NCBI GenBank assembly: GCA_030378015.1
Contig: JAUCGG010000005.1
Location: 1 to 59,648 of the forward strand
Direction of reading: 5' to 3'
DNA length: 59,648 nucleotides
Source: Desulfococcaceae bacterium HSG8
GTDB taxonomy: Bacteria; Desulfobacterota; Desulfobacteria; Desulfobacterales; 4be13
The notes under the pieces were generated by a model, which ran no database searches, was not told the origin of the DNA, and saw only the letters and a program-made list of their open reading frames with translations. This document shows positions 45,981-54,472 of the stretch, one piece after another; position 1 is the first letter of the stretch; each line of letters starts with the position of its first letter. The translations under genes were made by a program, and so were the position numbers.

Positions 45981-47222
45981 TCATATTTTCGCATTAGGAT
46001 TTAATCCTTCCGCCAATTTCCGCATCCTATACCACTCATCTTCACCAAACGTATCACTTCTCACCACAACCGGAATACCGAATTTCCCCATCCGCTTTTC
46101 TCTGAATCCCCATTTTTTCCTCTCCGCATACAATTCAGTCCTTTTAAGCAGCATCAGCGGATATGCGGTAAGATTCCCACAGCCGTTGCTCTTTAGAAAA
46201 TCAACACTGCGCCTGAACGAATCAAAGGTCTGATTCGGCAGGCCGTAAATCAGGCTGACTTCATACGAAATATCCCTGTCATTCAGTTCTTTCATCAGTG
46301 ATTTTATCATCCTGACATTATTCGGTCTTCTTATGGCTTTGTATTCATCTTCCATAATCGTCTGAACGCCGAACTCCAAGCGGACGTTCAACTCCGCGCA
46401 CAAGTCCAGAAACGCTTTGCCGTTTTCCCCTTTTATGGCTTCGAATCTTGTTTGCAGAGCGACCTCCGAAGTCAGCCCGATCCGTCTGATTTCTTCCAGG
46501 ATATCCAAATAATCCTGCCCCGCATTGAATACCGGATCAAGAACATTGATCTTCCGGACTGATCTGCTTTTGAACAGGGAAAGTTCCTCATATACCCTGT
46601 CTTTGGGATACGCCTGAACCCTGTTGCCGTTCAGGTCCCTGTGAGCGCAAAAACTGCAACGATAAGGACAGCCCCGCTTTGTTTCAAATCTTACCATCTT
46701 CTGCCCGTGCGTGACGGGGATTTCTCCGGTCTTATAAACAGACGGAACAGCATTCAGATCGGTATTGTTCTTAAAAACCAGAGGCGTATTGATCGCTTCC
46801 GAATACAGGACAGCATCCAGTAACGCCTGTTCAGCATATCCGCTTATGAATATCTGACAATCCGGGTATTCTTCAGCAACATGATCCGAGTATGAAATCT
46901 GGGGCCCGCCCAGTATAATTCTGTTCCTGAACCCCGTCTCTCGAAGCTTTGCTGTCAGGGGATTTATCAGATGCTCAGACCAGACATAACAGGATATGGC
47001 AACAGCGTCAAATTTTTCAATGTTGAAAACAGATAAAAATGATTCGATCTCACTTATGCTGTTACCGAATTTAAAAACATTAAGCGGCAAATGGTGAACG
47101 AAAAAATCAGAACCGTATCTTTCATCATTTTTGAGAAATGCCAGAAGGGACGCTATTGACAATGACTTTTCCGGTTCCCCCGGCCTGATTAAATCGAATG
47201 AAATGATCAGAACATTTTTCAA
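45981..47222 (-). CDS. B12-binding-type radical SAM protein
   Basis: A 413-residue protein. Residues 1-140 have the layout of a cobalamin-binding (Rossmann) domain of the radical SAM/B12 class (ILGGPQISYSD, FISGYAEQALLDAV). The radical SAM motif is C185-x3-C189-x2-C192 in GCPYRCSFCAH. The remainder, with DPVFNAGQDYL and SLIYGLPNQT, is the radical SAM barrel. Such enzymes methylate or rearrange carbon centres of RNA, peptides or lipids; the substrate here is unknown. The start is TTG at 47222. It is the first gene after a sigma54 promoter and lies 37 bp from HK1, so it appears to head the cluster. Confidence 0.8.
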   Translation of the reverse strand: MKNVLIISFDLIRPGEPEKSLSIASLLAFLKNDERYGSDFFVHHLPLNVFKFGNSISEIESFLSVFNIEKFDAVAISCYVWSEHLINPLTAKLRETGFRNRIILGGPQISYSDHVAEEYPDCQIFISGYAEQALLDAVLYSEAINTPLVFKNNTDLNAVPSVYKTGEIPVTHGQKMVRFETKRGCPYRCSFCAHRDLNGNRVQAYPKDRVYEELSLFKSRSVRKINVLDPVFNAGQDYLDILEEIRRIGLTSEVALQTRFEAIKGENGKAFLDLCAELNVRLEFGVQTIMEDEYKAIRRPNNVRMIKSLMKELNDRDISYEVSLIYGLPNQTFDSFRRSVDFLKSNGCGNLTAYPLMLLKRTELYAERKKWGFREKRMGKFGIPVVVRSDTFGEDEWYRMRKLAEGLNPNAKI

Positions 47223-47272
47223 TTCAGAATTCCCCTGTGGAAATAAAATTTAAGGCTGCCACCAACACATAA

Positions 47273-47288
47273 AGCAAGATCAATGCCA
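47273..47288 (-). promoter_or_regulatory. Sigma54 (-24/-12) promoter
   Basis: The minus strand reads TGGCATTGATCTTGCT: GG and GC are exactly 10 bp apart, and 14 of 16 positions fit TGGCACGNNNNTTGCW. The start codon of the radical SAM gene lies about 50 nt downstream of the -12 element. The sigma54 activator encoded at 48279-49751 is the obvious candidate regulator. Confidence 0.7.
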
Positions 47289-47365
47289 GCTATCTTAATA
47301 TCAGGGAATTCTGATTAATATCAAATTTTTATTTAAGAGTTAATTTTTTAGCTTTCTGAAATTTG

Positions 47366-47379
47366 GTAAAAATTTTTAC
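47366..47379. promoter_or_regulatory. Perfect palindrome, possible activator-binding site
   Basis: GTAAAAATTTTTAC is a perfect 14-bp palindrome, 78 bp upstream of the -24 element, at the usual distance of an enhancer site for a sigma54 activator. It is AT-rich, so chance is possible. Confidence 0.35.
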
Positions 47380-47401
47380 TTTCAGGCATCAATATTTTTA
47401 C

Positions 47402-47701
47402 GGTTTTGATCTTCGTTCGGCCATTTGTCTGAACCACGATTTTCAGAATTAAAGGATTTACAGGATTAAAGGATTTACAGGATAAAATGCTGCAAATCCT
47501 GTCTGTCCTTTACCGTGAAAATACATGTAGCGTAATCTTTCAGATTGCGCCGGAAAGAACATATCCGGTGAGGCGCAATCTGAAAGATTACGCTATGTTA
47601 CCGTAAAATACATTTTCATGACCGGGGTGACCGCCCAGATCATGAGCGTTTAATCCTGCAAATCCGGGTTCAGACAAATGGCCGAAACGGAGATCAAAGC
47701 C
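47402..47701. mobile_element. 300-bp MITE (family 7) with a nested palindrome
   Basis: Ends GGTTTTGATCTTCGTTCGGC and GGCTTTGATCTCCGTTTCGG read inwards. ATTTTTAC is duplicated on both sides (47394-47401 and 47702-47709). A TAGCGTAATCTTTCAGATTG palindrome (47528-47595) lies inside. It sits upstream of the possible activator site for the sigma54 promoter. Confidence 0.75.
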
Positions 47702-47800
47702 ATTTTTACTTTCAAGCGACTTCAGTCTGTATTGCTTCCTTTTTCAGAATCAGGGATATTTTCTGATGGAAATATTGCAATTTCTAAATCTTTGTATTAT

Positions 47801-47948
47801 CAGTAGATTGAAAATTTCTGCAACAGTGGATTCCGGGTTAAAATCGGAAAACATCCGTTTTCCGATTTTCCCCGGAATGACAGTATGTTAATTTTAACCC
47901 GGAATCCGCTGTTCGCAAAGGGTTACCGGAAAGTTTTCGATCTACTGA
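47801..47948. mobile_element. MITE family 5 (copy 2)
   Basis: Ends CAGTAGATTGAAAATTTC and TTTCGATCTACTGA, flanked by TTAT. It contains the same ATTCCGGGTTAAAAT and CATCCGTTTTCCGATT stems as the copy at 27512. Confidence 0.65.
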
Positions 47949-47990
47949 TTATGTTACATCTGAAACAACCACAAAGTAAGGAGTCCCGTT

Positions 47991-48218
47991 ATGGCTACAG
48001 GTGTAAATATATCGGATGAACTGGTAATGCAAGCCAGAATCAGGGGGGAAGTTTTTAAGCGCATCGCTGACGAACAAACAGAATACTGGGCCAAAATCGG
48101 TCAGCTTGCGGAAGAAAATCCCGACCTTCCCATGCCGTTTATCCAGGATATTCTGACAGGTAAAGAACAGATCAGAAGCGGATTAGGAACACCCTATGTT
48201 TTCGGCGAGGGCAAATGA
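47991..48218 (+). CDS. ParD-like antitoxin
   Basis: A 75-residue protein matching the ParD_like family: VNISDELVMQARI, then an AEYWAKIGQLAEENPDLP-type helix and a C-terminal TPYVFGEG. These are antitoxins that bind DNA through a ribbon-helix-helix and neutralise RelE/ParE toxins. AAGTAAGGAG lies 8 nt before the ATG. Its stop overlaps the ATG of a toxin remnant (ATGA), the arrangement of a functional pair. It lies on the opposite strand from its neighbours. Confidence 0.65.
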   Translation: MATGVNISDELVMQARIRGEVFKRIADEQTEYWAKIGQLAEENPDLPMPFIQDILTGKEQIRSGLGTPYVFGEGK

Positions 48219-48298
48219 ACGGCATACAACAGATTATTCAATCCCCGCTGTTCGCCAGACAGAAAAAGCCCCTCCTTCTCAATGTTTGCGGACTATAA
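48215..48298 (+). pseudogene. Truncated RelE/ParE-type toxin fragment
   Basis: A 27-residue frame starting at the ATGA overlap with the antitoxin begins MNGIQQIIQSPLFARQKK, which resembles the start of RelE/ParE toxins, then runs into unrelated residues and a TAA inside the 3' end of the opposite-strand CARF-sigma54 gene. The toxin is therefore missing its catalytic body. Confidence 0.4.
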
Positions 48299-49751
48299 AA
48301 TCACTTTTCAGCTTCTTCAACCTCGCCCTGAAGGTATGAGGCTCCAACCCCAGCAGTCTTGCGGCCTGTCCTGCATTCCCACCCGTCTTTTCCAACGCAG
48401 CTTCATAATATTTCGGCAATATCTCGTTATTCAGATCCACCCCTTCATCCGGGATCACAACGCGGTTTGAAGCTGGCTCAATTTCAATGATATTCATGTT
48501 CTCCGCGAGAATTTTATTACCAGGAAATATATAAGCGATTTCAAGCGCGCTGTTCAATTGCCGGACATTTCCGGGCCAATGATATTTCAATATCAGGTCT
48601 GCCGCGGATTTGTCCAGGGATTTCTTTTTATCATTTTTTCTATTCAACCGCTCCACAATATGCTGTGCGATCAACACGCTGTCATTTCCCCTGTTCCGCA
48701 ATGGCGGGAGTGTGATTTCCGTGTGGACCAACCGGTAAAACAGGTCATCCCGGAACAATCCGTCCCTGACCATCTTGCGGAGGTCTCCGTTGGTGGCGGA
48801 GATGATTCTGACATCGGTTTTTTCCTCTTTTAAGCCGCCTACCCGCGTAAAGCTTCCGTTCTCCAGTACCCGCAACAGCTTCACCTGCATGGATTTTGGC
48901 AGATCGGCAATTTCGTCCAAGAAAACGGTTCCGCGGTCTGCCAGTCTGAAATAACCGGGCTTGTCCGAGATCGCGCCCGTAAACGCACCTTTTTTATGTC
49001 CGAAGAACTCGCTTTCAAAGAGTTCCTGCGGAATCGCACCGCAGTTTACCTGAACCAGCCGTTTCTTTTTTCTCGAACTGTTGTAGTGAATCGCCTCTGC
49101 CACAAGTTCTTTTCCCGTTCCGCTCTCACCCCGGATGAATATCGGGATATCTGTATCTGCAAAAAGCTGAATCTGTTCCCGGACTTTCAGAATATCAGGA
49201 CATTCGCCGATGATGTTATCATGCGTGAGCTTCAACTGCTTTTTCAGGTTCTTGTTTTCCCGGGCCAGCCTTGTCATCTCGACCTTTATCTCAGGAACTT
49301 GCTGAACTTTCGGGAAATCATCCAGTTCAAACGTGACTTCGGAAATCTCCGATTCCCTGGAAACCTGGATCAGCCTTGCATCAATGACGCGGCCCTGGCG
49401 GAGAAAAATCCAGCACGCATGCATGGCGGGTGTCCCCGAAGTTAAGGAAATCGTATATTCCGCATTCCCGTATGACTTCAGGACTTCTTTTACTGCCTTG
49501 TACATTGCCGGATAAACCGTATTGTAATCTGTCGGATTATCGGCCAAAGCTCCTTTGCGGATGACTTCCAGCCCGGGAAAATGTTTTTCGCAATAACGCA
49601 TGATTGCATCAGCAGGTTTTAAGTATCTGTCATGATTATAAAACAGACAGACCTTATCAAATTTTTCCTGAAGAAGAATTGAAAGAATTGCCCCGGGGTT
49701 TTCATTCGGATAGCAATCATTATCGCCGATGAAGGTGAGAAGGATTTTCAA
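48279..49751 (-). CDS. CARF-domain sigma54-dependent activator, RtcR-like
   Basis: A 490-residue transcription activator. Residues 1-145 form a CARF-type Rossmann domain, with the ligand-loop signature SLTSGTPAMHA near 102-112. Residues 178-415 are a sigma54-interacting AAA+ module: Walker A GESGTGKE (208-215), GAFTGA (255-260) for sigma54 contact, and Walker B VFLDEIADLP. The last 50 residues hold a Fis-type helix-turn-helix (GNAGQAARLLGLEPHTFRARL). RtcR is the named member of this class and controls RNA repair genes; rtcA/rtcB are absent here. CARF domains usually sense cyclic oligonucleotides or RNA-derived ligands. The start is TTG overlapping the preceding small ORF. Confidence 0.85.
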   Translation of the reverse strand: MKILLTFIGDNDCYPNENPGAILSILLQEKFDKVCLFYNHDRYLKPADAIMRYCEKHFPGLEVIRKGALADNPTDYNTVYPAMYKAVKEVLKSYGNAEYTISLTSGTPAMHACWIFLRQGRVIDARLIQVSRESEISEVTFELDDFPKVQQVPEIKVEMTRLARENKNLKKQLKLTHDNIIGECPDILKVREQIQLFADTDIPIFIRGESGTGKELVAEAIHYNSSRKKKRLVQVNCGAIPQELFESEFFGHKKGAFTGAISDKPGYFRLADRGTVFLDEIADLPKSMQVKLLRVLENGSFTRVGGLKEEKTDVRIISATNGDLRKMVRDGLFRDDLFYRLVHTEITLPPLRNRGNDSVLIAQHIVERLNRKNDKKKSLDKSAADLILKYHWPGNVRQLNSALEIAYIFPGNKILAENMNIIEIEPASNRVVIPDEGVDLNNEILPKYYEAALEKTGGNAGQAARLLGLEPHTFRARLKKLKSDFIVRKH

Positions 49752-49876
49752 TTCCAGTCCTCCGGATCAATTTTATCAAATTCTTCAACAGAGCGACAAA
49801 ATTCACGAACATCGCTTTCTGACCAGACATACAAAATATCCGGCCAGTCTGCTCTCATGATCTCCGCTTTGTGCAT
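49748..49876 (-). CDS. 42-residue ORF coupled to the CARF activator
   Basis: ATG at 49876 with GGAGG 8-9 nt upstream, ending with a TGA that overlaps the TTG start of the activator (TTGA). The product is acidic and Trp-rich (ADWPDILYVWSE, DKIDPEDWN) with no signal peptide. The strong ribosome-binding site and overlap suggest it is translated and couples translation to the activator. It is not a family I recognise; it could be a leader peptide or a modulator of the activator. Confidence 0.55.
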   Translation of the reverse strand: MHKAEIMRADWPDILYVWSESDVREFCRSVEEFDKIDPEDWN

Positions 49877-49928
49877 GGTTTTTATCCTCCGAACAAATCA
49901 CGTTTCACGTTTCACAAAATTCATGATC

Positions 49929-50579
49929 CTAATTGCATTTTTTTCTCAGTTCCTGAAAGGAGCGCCGCCAGGACTCGGAAAGCGCGGGGACTGCAAGAAC
50001 AGTCTCAATACCTTTGCAATTCCTGCGATCATTATGAAGTATCTGATTCGCAAAAGTGACAGACACCTCACGGGGATCTCTTTCCCTGGGAATCAGAGAG
50101 ACGCCTGTTTCTGCCATCCCCTCTTCCAGAACCCTGAAATATAAGCCGGTAAAGCCTGAATCAACCACAAGCTTCACAAAATCATTTCTGCCATATCGGG
50201 AGGCAAGTGTCTTGCAGGGCTGCCGCGGCTGACTGACCTGCACAAGGGCTGTTCCAAGCTGAAAAATGTCACCGATGCAGATATCATCCTCCCTCAGATC
50301 AGACACAGACAGATTCTCGCCAAATGCGGCAGGAGGCAGCTTCCTTCCCAAAACCTCTTCCCAGTAAGAATAATAATCCTGACTGTAGGCGCAGACCGCT
50401 TTGTCCTGCCCTCCGTGATGCTTCAGATCAGCAACACCGTCACCCCTGAAACCGCATTTCCCGAGATGAAGTGAATGCGTGACCGGGGTTTTGGCGATGC
50501 CGGTTGTGATTTCCTTATTATTGAATATCTCTTTTTTAGGCAGACCGATATTAAGCGATCTCACCACCATCTCAGGCAT
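49929..50579 (-). CDS. MOSC domain protein, YiiM type
   Basis: A 216-residue cytoplasmic protein with GDGVADLKHHGGQDKAV, AAFGENL, and QVSQPRQPCKTLA carrying the conserved Cys122, all diagnostic of YiiM-type MOSC proteins. These molybdenum-cofactor-binding enzymes reduce N-hydroxylated or related substrates. The C-terminal region is shorter than in YiiM proteins that end in a three-helix domain. It lies 52 bp upstream of the small ORF and CARF activator on the same strand, so a shared transcript is possible. Confidence 0.82.
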   Translation of the reverse strand: MPEMVVRSLNIGLPKKEIFNNKEITTGIAKTPVTHSLHLGKCGFRGDGVADLKHHGGQDKAVCAYSQDYYSYWEEVLGRKLPPAAFGENLSVSDLREDDICIGDIFQLGTALVQVSQPRQPCKTLASRYGRNDFVKLVVDSGFTGLYFRVLEEGMAETGVSLIPRERDPREVSVTFANQILHNDRRNCKGIETVLAVPALSESWRRSFQELRKKCN

Positions 50580-50605
50580 AAGTGACTCCTTTTCTGGATT
50601 TTAAG

Positions 50606-50746
50606 GTAAACATCCGTTTTTTAATTTTTTCCGGAATGACAGCATGTTATCCTGGAGAATACCCGTCATTCCGGGGAAAATAGGAAAACGGATGTTTTCC
50701 TATTTTAACCCGGAATCCACTGTTAAACGGAAGTTTCCGATCTACT
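50606..50746. mobile_element. MITE family 5 (copy 3)
   Basis: ACATCCGTTTTTTAATTTTT...ATTTTAACCCGGAATCCACTG and TTTCCGATCTACT match the copies at 27512 and 47801; the left tip is lost. Its right tip supplies the stop codon of the serine acetyltransferase gene. Confidence 0.6.
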
Positions 50747-51710
50747 TAAGGTGATTTCCAATATAGACCAGTTCAGGCCGCTTCAGCACGACTTTGGTAT
50801 CCCGGGGGACACTTTCGGTTATCCAGACATTTCCGCCGATGACCGCTCCGGCTCCGATAACTGTGCCGCCTCCCAGGATGGTTGCATTGGAATAAATGAT
50901 CACCCTGTCCTCAACAGTGGGATGCCGCTTTCTGTTTTTCAGACTGGTCCCGGCATCCCTGGGAAGAGAGAGCGCACCCAGTGTCACCCCCTGGTACAGT
51001 CTGACATGGTTCCCGATTTCAGTGGTTTCGCCCACCACCACACCTGTTCCGTGGTCAATGAAAAAGTATTCCCCGATTTCCGCACCCGGATGGATATCAA
51101 TCCCCGTAAGGCTGTGCGCGTATTCCGTCATAATGCGGGGGAGGATGGGAACCTCCAGTTTGTACAGCCTGTGCGCCATGCGATATACAGTGACGGCAAA
51201 CAGCCCGGGATAGGAAAAAATGATTTCATCATAACTGCCGGCCGCGGGGTCTCCCTCGAGCGCGGCCCGGACATCTGTGCCAAGTATTGCCCTCACTTCG
51301 GGCAGTTCCCGGATAAAGCGGAGTGCCAGTTCATGACCGCGTTCGGTACACAGTGTGCAAGGCTGATCATACCGCCGGCATTCATGCCGGATGGACAGGG
51401 TTATCTGTTGGGCAAGGCTGTCGAAAAGTCCTGTCATTTCCTGACCCAGCCAGTATTCCAAATTGACCGGGGCGATCCGGGTTCGTGAAAAATACCCGGG
51501 AAAGATAATACGTCTGACCTGCCTGATGATATCAATGACCGATTCCCTTGAAGGAATCGGCGCGGGACTTACATGATCAAAACAGTCCTCCGTGTTGCAT
51601 GTGCCCGCAAGTTCCTGCACAACCGAAGGAATGGCTTCATAAAAACGGGTTGTGTCTTCACCATTGTAATTTATTATACACTGACCGGGTCTGACTGTCT
51701 CATCTGTCAT
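50742..51710 (-). CDS. cysE: Serine O-acetyltransferase
   Basis: A 322-residue enzyme. An N-terminal helical domain (to about 195) precedes the left-handed beta helix with TGIDIHPGAEIGEYFFIDHG, GVVVGETTEIGNHVRLYQGVTLG and RHPTVEDRVIIYSNATILGG, the serine acetyltransferase signature. It makes O-acetylserine for cysteine synthesis. The length fits the longer EpsC/SatA-type group. The final codons and stop lie within a MITE family 5 end, so the native C-terminus may have been altered slightly. No cysK is adjacent. Confidence 0.88.
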   Translation of the reverse strand: MTDETVRPGQCIINYNGEDTTRFYEAIPSVVQELAGTCNTEDCFDHVSPAPIPSRESVIDIIRQVRRIIFPGYFSRTRIAPVNLEYWLGQEMTGLFDSLAQQITLSIRHECRRYDQPCTLCTERGHELALRFIRELPEVRAILGTDVRAALEGDPAAGSYDEIIFSYPGLFAVTVYRMAHRLYKLEVPILPRIMTEYAHSLTGIDIHPGAEIGEYFFIDHGTGVVVGETTEIGNHVRLYQGVTLGALSLPRDAGTSLKNRKRHPTVEDRVIIYSNATILGGGTVIGAGAVIGGNVWITESVPRDTKVVLKRPELVYIGNHLK

Positions 51711-51787
51711 CGTTCCCCTCCTTTCCTATTATATTATAAAATGCCATAAGCGGTATGTAGAGCTTTTAACATAATGTTTGTCAATGC

Positions 51788-51858
51788 GGAGTGCAAAGCT
51801 TTGCTTTGTTAGCCGCCCGGATTTACGGTTCCGGACACAAAGCATAGCTTTGCACTCC
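51788..51858. repeat. GCAAAGC palindromic repeat (copy 5)
   Basis: GGAGTGCAAAGCTTTGCTTTG ... CAAAGCATAGCTTTGCACTCC, trimmed arms of about 20 bp each. Confidence 0.55.
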
Positions 51859-51907
51859 GGACAATCTTTTTGTTAAAAGCTAAGTACCTAAGTGGTTATT
51901 TGCGCCG

Positions 51908-51950
51908 CATCAAAAAATGCAAAAAACCGCTTCGCTCTATTTTTGCACTC
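51908..51950. repeat. TGCAAAAATAGAGCGAAGCGG repeat, partner at 54374
   Basis: TGCAAAAAACCGCTTCGCTC and ATTTTTGCACTCC here match, in reverse, GGAGTGCAAAAATAGAGCGA and GCGGTTTTTTGCAC at 54374-54405. The stem is short; it is a dispersed palindrome. Confidence 0.5.
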
Positions 51951-51956
51951 CTGCCA

Positions 51957-52394
51957 TTATTCATTCCCGCCCACCATGACATAAGGCGACCACACCGCGG
52001 GATTCCTATATTTTTCTTCAGGGTGACTGATGAAATACAGGCGGGTCCGGTGCAATGCCTCGGCAGGGTAGGGCTGTCCGGGGAGGAAAGCCAGATGTCG
52101 TAGAATTTTGTGAAACACACCGCCTACAGCCACCAGTATGTCCGAAGAGGTCGTGGGAGAAGATGCGAGAATATTGCGGCCCGTATGCAAACGGCTGACC
52201 TGCTGGCGTTGTGCCAGGTATCTGCCGTCCGGGAGCAACCATGCAACCTGCCTGTAATCCGCCGACAACCAGCAACAAAACTGCCGCATCAGCACTTCCG
52301 AGACATGGCGACGGGAATCTATGCCGTATGCTTTCGTGATAAAGTATCTCTTTTCTCCGTTCTCATCTGTATAATACCCCTCACATGTGATCAC
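51957..52394 (-). CDS. Hypothetical protein, 145 aa
   Basis: A GTG-start frame beginning ITCEGYYTDENGEKRYFITK with a hydrophilic, protein-like first half. The second half is less convincing, and no RBS is clear. No motif or membrane segment was recognised. It lies in a 1.2-kb stretch between cysE and a glycosyltransferase and may be a decayed gene. Confidence 0.3.
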   Translation of the reverse strand: MITCEGYYTDENGEKRYFITKAYGIDSRRHVSEVLMRQFCCWLSADYRQVAWLLPDGRYLAQRQQVSRLHTGRNILASSPTTSSDILVAVGGVFHKILRHLAFLPGQPYPAEALHRTRLYFISHPEEKYRNPAVWSPYVMVGGNE

Positions 52395-52754
52395 CCGGTA
52401 TAAGATCGGTCATTACAGACAGCTCAGTTCCTGTGCTTCAAAGCTGCAAAGTATGGCTATATGTATCAGAGACATGGCTGAGAATCCCCTGAAATTTTGT
52501 TCCGAAAGTAAGTCATTATTCAGTTTGTGTCAACATCATTATTATTTATTTACTAAAGTTTCGCACCCTTATGAATAGCTATATATCAAGGGTTTTCGCA
52601 GATAATTGGTATCGGAAATTTGGTTTTTTTCGTTTTTTTGGCAACCTGAAATCAGGTAGTTACAATGCGAATAAAAATTGAATTCGACAAATCTCTTTTT
52701 GATATAACCTTATGTATTTGTTTAATAAGATAGGTACGAAACTTGAGTTATTTA

Positions 52755-52853
52755 TTTATGCAAGATCAACTGATGGGGAGGTGGGACACACCCTTTAAAA
52801 AGCGGCTCTGCCTCTCCGTAACTGCCCTGCTTATAGTACAAATATTCAGAAGC
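52755..52853 (-). pseudogene. TPR protein fragment
   Basis: About 33 residues containing YLYYKQGSYGEAEPLFKGCV, which matches one tetratricopeptide repeat of the kinesin-light-chain type, with no other repeats around it. It looks like the remnant of a larger TPR gene. Between 52395 and 52750 nothing is recognised. Confidence 0.35.
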
Positions 52854-52991
52854 CGTCTGAATATCTCTCCGTTGTACGCAAAAAAGGACGATCAGATCAG
52901 AGGAATAACCCGTCTCGTTCACTGAATTCATGTGAAAAATATACCTCGAACTCAAATGAAACACGCTTTAACTCAGAAAAATATTATACTG

Positions 52992-54170
52992 TCATTTCTC
53001 ACGGTTCAATGCATCTTCTTCCCGTCTCGGCACACGCTTCCACAAGACAGTCTGCTGTTTCGTCAGAAACCGGTACAGGCCCATCAGTGCGGCGATATTG
53101 CTGTTTACCAGGAATGTCGGCAGATAAAGAAGTTTGCCGAAAGCATCGGAGGTTTTTACAAAATTTCCGATTAATGCTGCCGCGTAAAAAATGAACTGGA
53201 AATATAACAGTATTTCATATATTTTCGGAGCCTCCGGTTTCGCGGCGATCAGCAGGTTGCTCAGAAGCGCGCCGATCATGAACAGGGGAACCAAAGGGCG
53301 CATAAATTTATGGGAAATTATCTGCCAGGCCACCAGGGGGCGATCCGGGGGCAGTAATTTGTGAGCCATAAATATGGCCTGATAACGTCCTGCTACAATT
53401 CTGGCACGGCGTTCCTTTTCGTATTTTGCAGATATGGAAACCCGCTCGTAAGACGGTACTTTCGGTGCGTGGATCACCCGGTATCCTCTTCTGATGACTC
53501 GCATAGCCATATGGAAATCTTCGGTAAAAACGTCGGTGTCCCCTGCATCATATATTTCGCGCCGGATCGCCATAGAGTCCCCGCTAGCGGCAGTACAGCA
53601 TCCCAGCCGGTTTTCCTGTCTCAGGATGAATGATTCATACTTCCAGTAAAACCCTTCGGATGCCCCCATCGCGCCATCTCCCTGGATGATGGATTTTGCT
53701 CCGGTGACAACACCCACCGAGGGGTCGGCAAATGGCAAAACAAGCTCCTGAATCGCATTTGGTTCAAAAAAATTCGTGGCATCCGTAAAAACGATAATCT
53801 CTCCCCGCACCAGAGGAATTGCCCGCTGAATTGCTCCCATTTTTCCCAGGCGTTCATCACTGTGACTGAGTTCTATCCCCTGATCAGCATACCCGAGGAC
53901 GATATCCGCGGTTCGGTCGTCAGAACCGTCGCTGATCACTATAACCTGGAATTTTTCATCCGGGTAGTCAAGATTCAGACTGTTCTCAACCTTCTGGGTA
54001 ATAACCGCTTCTTCGTTGTAAGCCGGAACGAGCAAAGTGACAGAGGGTATTAATCGGGGAAATGGTTCCGGTTCGGGGCGGAGACGGGCCAGCAATGTCA
54101 GTAAAGCCGGGTAGCCGAAATAAGTGTAAAGGATCGCAAGGATGAACAGCCATAACAGTACAATAATCAT
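52992..54170 (-). CDS. Membrane family 2 glycosyltransferase
   Basis: A 392-residue inner-membrane enzyme. One N-terminal helix (2-20) is followed by the GT2 domain: SVTLLVPAYNEEAVI, IVISDGSDDRT, the metal-binding VFTDATNFF, and TEDFHMAMRVIRRGY with an ERRARIVAGRY in the place of QxxRW. Three or four C-terminal helices (about 295-380) complete the processive-synthase layout. It probably polymerises or transfers a sugar for an exopolysaccharide. There are no other polysaccharide genes nearby. It starts at the ATG at 54170. Confidence 0.82.
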   Translation of the reverse strand: MIIVLLWLFILAILYTYFGYPALLTLLARLRPEPEPFPRLIPSVTLLVPAYNEEAVITQKVENSLNLDYPDEKFQVIVISDGSDDRTADIVLGYADQGIELSHSDERLGKMGAIQRAIPLVRGEIIVFTDATNFFEPNAIQELVLPFADPSVGVVTGAKSIIQGDGAMGASEGFYWKYESFILRQENRLGCCTAASGDSMAIRREIYDAGDTDVFTEDFHMAMRVIRRGYRVIHAPKVPSYERVSISAKYEKERRARIVAGRYQAIFMAHKLLPPDRPLVAWQIISHKFMRPLVPLFMIGALLSNLLIAAKPEAPKIYEILLYFQFIFYAAALIGNFVKTSDAFGKLLYLPTFLVNSNIAALMGLYRFLTKQQTVLWKRVPRREEDALNREK

Positions 54171-54373
54171 TTATCACCTCTTATAAAACATGTTTTATGA
54201 CGAATCACGAAAGTTTTCACAAAAAAACTTATCCTACTGTCATGTCACGTTTCAACTCCTCAAAATTCAGCAGTTCCATGTTGCCTTCCCCCGACTCCCA
54301 TAGTATAACCCCTGTTCCGTGTCAGGTACAGAAAAATTTATGGCCAAGTACTTCCCGACAGGCTTCGGGAAGG

Positions 54374-54405
54374 AGTGCAAAAATAGAGCGAAGCGGTTTT
54401 TTGCA
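54374..54405. repeat. TGCAAAAATAGAGCGAAGCGG repeat
   Basis: GGAGTGCAAAAATAGAGCGA...GCGGTTTTTTGCAC; partner of 51908-51950. Confidence 0.5.
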
Positions 54406-54472
54406 CTTTGCAGAGCCTTGCCGAATGCATTCCCAGGCGGAGCCTGGGAACGAATAACATATTGAATTTATC

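Noticed and set aside
48279-49751. Naming the activator rtcR
   Set aside because: Domain order fits, but no rtcA or rtcB is adjacent and the best promoter candidate is the kinase cluster, so the symbol would mislead.
50751-51488. Plus-strand ORF of 245 residues
   Set aside because: Opposite strand of serine acetyltransferase, with no RBS or family match.
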